From assembly GCA_002104905.1 (NCBI GenBank), contig MCFE01000371.1:21186-85185 (forward strand): a stretch of 64,000 bases of DNA, given 5' to 3'. The notes under the pieces are model-generated. The model had not been told where the DNA came from. It did no database searches and worked only from the letters and a program-made list of their open reading frames with translations. Within the stretch, counting starts at the first letter, position 1, and each line of letters begins with the position of its first letter. Source of the DNA: Basidiobolus meristosporus CBS 931.73 (taxonomy: Eukaryota; Basidiobolomycota; Basidiobolomycetes; Basidiobolales; Basidiobolaceae). Below are positions 56,362 through 64,000 of the stretch, in pieces. The position numbers and the translations under genes were made by a program.

Positions 56362-59300
56362 TACTCCCCTACCATAGTTGAGAGGGTTCTCCGCAATCTC
56401 TTTTCTTGTGATGCCAATATCTTGATGGTTCAGTATTGTTGACAAGTCTTCCAAGCTTGAGTCTGTTCCTATGAACTAAATCTTCCCAGTTATTCCCTTG
56501 TTTGCACATTGGTTGGTTAGCTGCAAATGGACATTCTCTGATGATCTTAAAAGGTTCCATCCATTGTAGCTCAAACTTTCTCTGAGTGCTGTTTCTCAGC
56601 AATACAAAGTTCTCAACTGTCAATGCTTCTGATGATATAGTCTTATCAAGTCTCTGCTTCATCTTTTCAGCATTTTGAGATACTTTTGCCTGTGTCTCTT
56701 GACCTCTTTGTTCCTGCTGCTGGTTTTTACTTGCCTGACTGAGCTCATCTTCTAAGGTGTCTGTAAGCTTTGGTTGTGTGAGAACTCCTGGAATCCTTGG
56801 TTCACATCCATACACTAAGTAAAATGGTAATTTTGGGTGGTATTGTGTACTCTAACTCTGCATGCAAAAAGTGCTGTTCTATATACTCATCCCATATACT
56901 GACAGCTCTATTTGTATACTTGATCAGCATTTTTCCAAATAATGAATCAAACCGCTCAGCAACTCCATCAGTTCTAGGGCAATATGCCAAGGTTTTCAAG
57001 TGTCTGATGTGCTGCATTTCCGGGTAAGCTTTCAATGACTTTGCCATAAAGCTTGCTCCTGTATTGCATAAAATCTCTACAGGCATCCAAGCTTCTCAAC
57101 GATCTCATGGTAAATGAAACTTTCAACTTCTTGTTTACTGGCTAAAGGTACTGCTGTGACTACTGGCCATTAAGTGGCATGTCCAATTGCTACTAACATT
57201 CAAGGGTTGCATTTGCTGGTAGTTGGCAGTCTTGTGATAGAGTCTACACCCCATCTTTCAAATAGTCTTACAGTCTCCAAGAGAAAGAGTGCAGCAATTA
57301 TCTGTGGTTGGCCTTGGTTGATCTGGCAATTTGGCATATCTGTATCCATTGTGTAGCTTATGTATCAAGTCCAGGCAAAAAACAGAAGGGCAATAGGCAA
57401 TAGGGCTTTCATCCACAAGTTGGTAAAATGTTTCACCCTCTGCCACAAGCTTGCTGGTTTCATCCTGGATTATATTGCTGCTCTTCATCCACCTCATTAG
57501 GAATGGCTTGGTCCTCCAAGTACTTTTGTAATTGGTGAGGCCAATCTGATTCACATACCAAGTTTAGTTGAGCAACTTGTTCTAATCTTGATGAGGGACT
57601 GGGAACTGTGTTGTTTTTTCCAGGGCAGTACACAATCTCCAGGTCAAATTGCTGAATGTATTTACTCCATCTTGTCATTCTTCTAGAGAGTACCTTTGGA
57701 GTAAATATGTACTTGAGGGAGGCTTGGCCAGTCTTCACAGTGCATTTGACTCCTTCAATTTAGCATTTCCATGTCTTCAAGCTGTGTATTATAGTAAGTC
57801 ACTCCTTCTCATGCACTGGATAGCTTTGTTCTGCTGAGTTCAGGCTCTTGGGTTCAAAGATAACTGGGTAGTCCTTTTCCTTGTGCTTTGGCTCTATACT
57901 CCACCAATTACTTAATCTGAAGCATCTGTGCACAGAGTAAACTCTTTTCTGAAGTCAGGTATTCCTAAGCTTGGCAGCTTAGTAAGTTCATTCTTGAGTA
58001 TCAGAAAGGCAGTCTTGCAGGCTATGTCCCACTTGTTGGTATTGTCTTTCTTGAGTATATCAGTTAAAGGGGCTGCAATACTTGCAAAGGACTTGACAAA
58101 TATCCAATAATAGGAACCCATTCCAAGGAATGATCTGAGTTCTGATATGCTATGGGGCTGCTTCAGACTCCTGGTAACTTCAACCTTCTTAGGGTCTAAG
58201 GTCACTCCTGTGCTAGTCACTATGTGTCCCAGATATTCAATGTGCTCCTCAAAGAATTCACACTTGAGTAGCTTGCCAAAAAGCATGTTCTCTCTTAGCT
58301 ACTTCAAGACCATTTCAATGTACACCAAGTGATCCTCTTCTGTCTTGCTGTAAATTGATATGACAACTGGATAGATTATCACAAACTTGTCTAAACACTC
58401 CTGGAAGACAGTCTGCATCAGGGTCATGAATGTTGCAGGGGCATTGGTAAGGCCAAAACTCATGACTAAGTACTTCTAATGTCCATATCTGGTCCTGAAT
58501 GCCATCTTAGGGATGTCCTCTGGCTTCACCCTAATCTGGTTGTATCCCAACCTGAGGTCAATCATGCTGAATATAGTGGCTCCATTGAGTTGGTCCAAAG
58601 CTCATCAATCTGAGGTATGGGGTATCTTTTCTCCACAGTCACTGAGTTGAGAGCTCTATAGTCAATGCATATCCTAAGTGTTCCAACCTTTCTTTTCACA
58701 CACTGTACTTGTGCTCCCCAAAGTGACTTTCTGGGTCTGATATATACTTGCTCCAGTAACTGATATACTTGTCTCTTCATCTCTTCCTACTCCAATGGAA
58801 TCATTCTGTAAGGTGCCTTACTCACTGGAGGGCTATTTCCTGTTTCAATGGCCCAATCCATGTCTCTGACTGGTGGTAGGCTTACAAGTTCATCAGGACA
58901 TACATCTGAATATTCCCTCAAAAGGATCTGGACCTTCTAGTGTACTTGAGTAGAGGAATCCCTGTGTAATACTGCCATGAGGAACATCTGGGTGCCTTTT
59001 CTAAGTGCTCTACAGAACTGTATCTTGCAAAGTTCACTTGTTTCACACACACTGGAATTGACCAAGTTGAAGTCCAGTCTGGCAGGTAACAGCCTATAGG
59101 TCTTGTTGCCCTTCTTGATCTGATTAGCATGGGTTCTCCAGTTGTTTAATGGATTATGACAAAATAGCCAGGTTTTTCCAAGTACATGGTTAAACATGCA
59201 GTTCCCAAATATATAGGTCTGTAGGTCTTATTCAATATAATTGATCTTGATCCTTACCAGCTGAGTCATATGGTTGATCATGTGAAGGTTCTCAACAGCT

Positions 59301-60468
59301 GTTGAGACTGGAGTTGCTTTGGTGAATTCCAAGTTGATTCCAGCCTTCAAAGCAAATTGCTCAGACATGTAATCATGCAAAGCTTCTAAGTCAAATATGA
59401 TCTTGGCACGTACTCCATTAATTACTCCATTCCAATATAATAGCTTTCCTGAGTTTGAGGTCATCTGGGATCAATATTCTTCAGTCATATGGAAGGTGAG
59501 TTCTGAATCTTCTTCAAGCTCATCCTCCATGTTACTATGCTCAAGGGCATCAATATGGTTGAAGGTTTTTGATGGCCAGTGCCCATTTCTTCTCTGAGGG
59601 CAGTACTTTGCAATATGTCCCTGCTGGTGGCAATAAAGCAAAGTCCTTTCTTCTTACATGCTTCTGAGGTAAGATTCTTTTGCATAGCATCTATTTTCAT
59701 TGGCACTGCTTCTGATTGTCTTCTTTCATAGTGATTGTAGCTTCTCTGATCAGTCATTGTGGGCTTTCCAACTCCAAACATAGCTGAGTCCTATTAAATG
59801 GCAATCTTGATGGCTCATTCAGTGGTCTGAGGTCTTCAGTAGTTCACTTCATTGCTAGTTCTTTCATCCATTAATAAAGGATTCCACTTAATCCAGAGGG
59901 TCCATTCTTTGAACTTGTCCAAATAGACATCTATATTCATAAATGTACTCTTGAGCCATTCCTTTTGGTCTTAGTATCTTTAGCTTTCTTCTTGGTAGTG
60001 TCTGCTGGTGCAGGGGTTCAAAAGCATCCTGAATTGCCAACACAAACTCATCCCAGGTAGAGATTGTAGAGCATCCCATCATGGTGTATGACCTGATCCT
60101 GTTGTGGTACCATTGTAAAGCTGCATCTACCAGGTAAGAGACTGCTTAATGTAACTTGCTTTCTTGAGCAGTTTCCTTAGCCTTGAAAGTCTTCAATCTG
60201 AAAAGCCAAGTTCCCAGATTTTTATCAACTCTACCTTGGTACTAGTTGACCTTCACACTGAAGTTGCTCTTGACAGGGTTTTGCTAGCTTTGGGCCATGA
60301 TATTCATTCATTGTTGCTGCTGGCTATGGATATGGAGTAACTGTTGCTGTTAGGCCAGGATTCATTGCATAGCATTCTTCCATTCTTGATTTTCTGACAT
60401 CTTAGGGGAGACTTCTTCTTCCTTCAGGAGGGAGATTTTTGGATACTACTGCTACAAATATTACAAGT

Positions 60469-60825
60469 CTTAGTGCAAGAGTTGTAGAGGAATAGGGAGC
60501 TTAGCCAGTATTGTATTCACTAAAACTTGAACTTATTCTCATTGAGGTTCCAGCAGCTCCCTATATATGTTTTGCCAGATAAATTGCTGACTGTTTATAT
60601 TTTTTAATGTAGGTTGGAGCTGATGACCCATTTGATTGCATTATCATCACCTAATAACATCATACCTAATATATCTATTCTTGTCTGATAAGGATCTGCT
60701 GATTCATTTGCTGAGTAATGCAACTGATTTGATAGTTAATACTGATATAATGACAGGCTAAACATATGACTAATTGATTTGACTAAAACTATCTAACGGA
60801 ATCATTCAAGGCAAAGATCATAACA
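60469..60825 (-). mobile_element. 5' LTR of Gypsy B2
   Basis: 357 bp; the inner end reads TATTAC instead of TGTTAC, a G-to-A change. The two LTRs of B2 differ at many sites, so the insertion is not recent. Confidence 0.87.
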
Positions 60826-62790
60826 CTTGTTCACAGGCTACAAGTACAGCTTAAGCAACTGGCCATTTAGTGCATAGTTGTTTTCTACTCAAATTGACCA
60901 ATTGGGTTTTAGGTAATGGGCAGTCTTGCTGAAAGTCAATTCCCCATTTTTCAAATGATCTTATTGGAACTAAGGGAAGGAGCTCAGCAATTCACTGTGG
61001 TCAACCTTGGTTGATTTGGCAACTTGGGGATGTTTTCACTGGCCTCTCAATATCTTATTCCATTCTGGGCCACCATGCTCCAGCTTTTATGAGGCTATGA
61101 GTTCCCTCAATTCCCAGATATTTGAGTCCATTGTGTAGCTGGTGTATTAAGTCCAGGCAAGCAGCATAGGTGCAATAGGAAATAGGGCTTCCATCAACAA
61201 TTTGGCAGAGTGTAGCATCCTATACTGCAGGTTTGCTTGCATCATCCCATATAATTCTCTTGACATCTTCATCCACCCATTAGCAATGGCTTGGCCCCCC
61301 GAGTACTTTGGTAACAGGCTGGGCCAATATGATTCATACACCAGGTTGAGTTGTGCAACTTGTTCTAGTCATGAAAAGGCATCAGCAACCATGTTGCTTT
61401 TCCCAGGGTGGTAGACAATCTCCTGGTCAAGTTGCTGAGTTTATTCACTCCATCTTATCATTCTTCAAGATAGTACCTTCTGAATATAAATGTCCTTAAG
61501 GGTGAGATGATCTATCTTTGCAGTGCACTTGACACCTGCAATGCAGGATATCCATGTCTTTAAGCAGTGTATTATGTCAAGCTTCCACTTAACATGCACC
61601 AGATTGTTTTGTTCTACAGAGTTCAGGCTCTTGTATTTTATAGCAGCTGGGTATTGCTCTTCTTCTGGCTCCTAGTACAGTACTCCACCAATTGCAAAAT
61701 CTGAAGCAATTGTGCAGAGAGTAAACTCTTTTCTGAAGTCCGGTACTTGTTAGCTTTACAGCTTTGCAAGCTCATTTTGAGTGTCTGAAAGGCAATCTCA
61801 CAGGATATGTCCTACTTTAAGGCATAGTCCTTCTTGAGCTTATCACCAAAGCATTGGTGGTCCCCAGGATGACTAACTGGGACTGGAGTTTCCTTGCTCC
61901 AATAGTTGACCAATTTGTCTCTTCACATCTTCCAATTACAATGGACTCAACCTGTAAGATGTCTTGTTCACTGGGGGGCTATCTTCTGTGTCAGTGGCAT
62001 GACTCACATCTTTGACTGATGGTTGGCTAGCTAGTTCATCTGGAAATATATCTGAATAATTGTCCAAAGAGTCTGGACTTGCTGGGGTGCTGTAGTATAG
62101 GATTGCCCTGTGGTACTGCTATGAGAACCATCTTTATAACTTTTCTAAGTGATCTGCAAAACTCTGCCGTGCTCAATTCACTCTTTTCCAACAAACTAGA
62201 ATTGACCAAGTTGAAATCCAGTCTGTCAGGTAGGAGCTCTTAAGTCTAGTTGCCTTTTTGGATCTGAGTGGCATGGTTCTCCAATTGATTGATGTATTGC
62301 AGATGTATAGCCGTGTTTTTCCAACAACAAGGTCAAATTTGCAGTATTCAAATATATAGGTCTGCAGGTCTTGTTCATAGTCTTTGATCATCTTTCTTAT
62401 TTGTGCAGAAATACAGCTGATTATGTTAGAGTCCCTACCAGCTACTCAAGCTGAAGTGAATTTGTTAAATTACAAGTTGATCCTGCTTTTAAGGCTGGTT
62501 ATTCTGACATGTACCTGTGTGATGCTCCTGAGTCAATCATAATCTTGGCAGGTACTCCATTGATTACTCCATTTAAGTATATTATATTCCCTGGGTTTGA
62601 TGTCATTTGGGTTAAGTATTTGTCTGTCATATAGAAGTTGAGTTCTGACTCCTCTACAAGCTCAGCTTCCACTGTACTATGTCCTTGGGCTTTACTATTG
62701 TGGAAGGCACTTATAGACTGGTGTTGATATCTTCACTGAGGGCAGTACTATGAGATTTGCCTATACTGGTGGCATTTGAGACCAAGCCCT
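60826..62790 (-). mobile_element. Gypsy B1, remainder (right of nested insertion)
   Basis: Continues B1 from the integrase through RNase H (about 61,380-61,800), reverse transcriptase remnants (61,850-61,960) and protease (62,500-62,560) to the zinc-knuckle region near 62,770. At 62,790 the element stops inside gag and joins the decayed tRNA-Tyr copy; its gag start and 5' LTR are missing. Confidence 0.88.
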
Positions 62791-62798
62791 TGTAGTGT

Positions 62799-62830
62799 GG
62801 CTCCCACTCTACCAACTGAGCTATGTTGGG
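62799..62830 (-). pseudogene. tRNA-Tyr copy, 5' half only
   Basis: Acceptor strand and D-arm (AACATAGCTCAGTTGGTAGA) of the Tyr gene; broken before the anticodon at the junction with Gypsy B1. Confidence 0.87.
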
Positions 62831-63003
62831 TTTTGTTATTTGATCCTGACTTAAAATATAATATGGAGATAAATAGTACAATAGCATTGATACTAACTTG
62901 CTAATCAACTGCATTACAAAAAATAGTTTATAATAGACAGCAGGTATCTAGAGAGCTCCTATAGTTATACTTGCCTGACTAAGCCACCAATGGCAAGAAA
63001 TAG

Positions 63004-63322
63004 CCCTATGGAAAATTTCAAACTTGGAATTCTTCTGATTTTCAGCTGGTTTTCTGCTGGTATTCTAATGGAATTTTGCTGGTATTCAGCTGGTGCTTTT
63101 AGTCCAAAATTTCAGATGAAATTCTTGATCAAAGAAATGGGCACCTAATCACTAAATTTGATATGGATGGTAGTTGACCTAGTCTCCTCCTGGAGTGTTT
63201 GTTTGCTGACCTGCTCATAAGCTAACAATAGCAATATTGAGAGTTTTCAATTTTGAAAACTTAGAACTCAGCTGATATTATGATGGTATTTTACTGGCCT
63301 TTTCTTAATTTTTTTCTTAGTG
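63004..63322. mobile_element. small CACTA-like non-autonomous insertion
   Basis: 319 bp present here and absent from the intact array (it splits the match to ATAG|ATTTTGATC). Flanked by a 3-bp duplication TAG (63,001-63,003 and 63,323-63,325). The ends are imperfect inverted repeats: CCCTATGGAAAA on the left, CACTAAGAAAAA on the right read inward (9 of 12). Subterminal motifs CAGCTGGT and GCTGGTATTC are repeated near the left end, with CAGCTGA and TACCAT near the right. CACTA ends plus a 3-bp target duplication fit the CMC/EnSpm group. No coding sequence. Confidence 0.6.
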
Positions 63323-63391
63323 TAGATTTTGATCTAAATGGCAGCTAAGTTAAATTGTCATTTAGAACAATGGTAATTGAGCCACAAGAAT

Positions 63392-63474
63392 GGAGAAATG
63401 GCCAAGTTGGTCTAAGGCGTCACTTTAAGGACATGTTCTCTTTAGAGGCGTGGGTTTAAATCCTACTCTCTTCA
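63392..63474 (+). pseudogene. decayed tRNA-Leu copy
   Basis: Same length as the gene at 621-703. The anticodon stem is broken (TCACTTTAAGGACATGT) and five of seven CpG sites are lost. Confidence 0.85.
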
Positions 63475-63667
63475 TTTCTTTTGGAGTAATTATGCTTGCC
63501 TTTACTCAAGAGTCACCTAAGAGCCAAAGCCAAATTTGGTAAATGGCAAAGGCAACAGCCACTTAATGTTTTGAACATTTGGATGCTTAGCACAGCCCTT
63601 TGAAGTAGACAATAAGGAAATTTTCTTGCACAAGTATAAAAGTATAAAAGGATCATCATGTAAGACA

Positions 63668-63740
63668 TGCATTCTGCTGGAATCAAACCAGCAACCTTCT
63701 GCTTACTAAGCCAATGCTCTGAAAACTCAGTCAAGGAAGC
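63668..63740 (-). pseudogene. decayed tRNA-Thr copy
   Basis: Same length as the gene at 355-427. Anticodon AGT retained, but the D-arm and acceptor are damaged and all four CpG sites are lost. Confidence 0.85.
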
Positions 63741-63951
63741 ATAATACAACAACCCTTTCATATATCTATTATCTAAAATTGCCCTTCAGCAAGAATGATT
63801 AGGTAATGGAGAGCATCATTGTATCTGGAGAGCATCATTGTATCTGGAAAGCAAGCCCTTTAGGCGAAAGACAGCAGTGCAAAGGAAGAACAGACACATG
63901 CACACATAACAGAAGCAAACAAGTATCATGTAATGGAGCAGTTTGGAAGAA

Positions 63952-64000
63952 AACATCAGCACCTAGTATTCTCACATGGTCCACAACCATTGTACTGACT
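63952..64000 (-). pseudogene. partial decayed 5S rRNA copy
   Basis: Matches the last 49 bases of the 5S gene (112-160) in reverse. Changes include CACGTGGG to CATGTGAG. It continues beyond the window. Confidence 0.85.

Larger units (their letters stand above)
55995..60825 (-). mobile_element. Gypsy B2, complete but degenerate, nested in B1
   Basis: 4.83-kb Ty3/Gypsy element on the minus strand with LTRs at both ends. From the 5' end: LTR 60,469-60,825, gag (about 59,888-60,082), zinc-knuckle region (59,600-59,700), protease (59,228-59,464; the DSGA site reads DLEA, so it is dead), reverse transcriptase (58,562-58,780, RICIDYRALNSVTVEKRYPI), RNase H (57,460-58,286, KCEFFEEHIEYLGHIVTSTG and LEIVYCPGKNN), integrase (56,802-57,360) and C-terminal tail (56,369-56,815), then LTR 55,995-56,361. 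Flanks are ATTG and CTTG, a 4-bp target duplication with one change. Confidence 0.93.
62791..64000 (-). repeat. inverted, decayed copy of the 5S-Thr-Leu-Tyr array
   Basis: Aligns in reverse with about 109-975 across tRNAs and spacers, interrupted by an insertion at 63,004-63,322 and a 22-bp tandem duplication around 63,806-63,848. CpG sites are mostly lost: all four of tRNA-Thr, five of seven in tRNA-Leu. The copy runs off the end of the window. Confidence 0.9.

Overview
The window is nuclear DNA from a fungus. The evidence is a fungal-type 5S rRNA and tRNA array, genes with short GT-AG introns (about 50-85 nt), and fungal proteins: Cdc24 with its Cdc24-type calponin region and PB1 tail, a PH-CRIB-kinase PAK of the Cla4 type, a family 2 chitin synthase, a Zrg17-like zinc carrier and a cytochrome-b5 fused sphingolipid desaturase. 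An early-diverging (zygomycete-grade) fungus is my guess; the sequence does not name a genus.

Layout. Positions 1-2,780 hold a dense, CpG-intact RNA-gene array: 5S rRNA, then tRNA-Thr, Leu, Tyr (with intron), Asn, Lys, Cys, Ala and Pro. Positions 2,780-10,190 are CpG-poor repeats: a truncated Gypsy element, a decayed direct copy of the Lys-Cys-Ala part of the array with a solo LTR in it, two solo Copia-type LTRs and more Gypsy debris. Positions 10,193-33,500 are a CpG-rich gene island with nine genes I can model: PUF RNA-binding protein (-), a secreted Pro/Tyr-rich protein (+), CDC24 (+), divergent chitin synthase (+), aspartyl aminopeptidase (+), Zrg17-like zinc transporter (-), an 83-residue V-ATPase f/RNase K-like protein (+), delta-8-type sphingolipid desaturase with a one-base frameshift (+) and a Cla4-like PAK (+). 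Positions 33,570-62,790 are again CpG-poor: a near full-length Copia element with target-site duplication, a cluster of solo LTRs of the same family, a second Copia fragment, three Gypsy elements of one family (one nested inside another), and repeated copies of a protein-coding repeat I do not recognise (here called family X). Positions 62,791-64,000 are a decayed inverted copy of the start of the window (Tyr-Leu-Thr-5S), carrying a small CACTA-like insertion.

How the parts fit. Cdc24 (Cdc42 GEF), the Cla4-like PAK (Cdc42 effector) and a chitin synthase all serve polarised growth and wall synthesis and sit within 17 kb. The repeat compartment looks subject to CpG-directed C-to-T mutation: in the Lys-Cys-Ala duplicate, all 17 CpG sites I could align to the intact array are lost, in spacers as well as tRNAs. 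That points to methylation-linked decay of repeats rather than only relaxed selection.

Limits: intron borders were placed by eye from reading frame and splice consensus. No database search was possible, and family names of repeats are local to this report.
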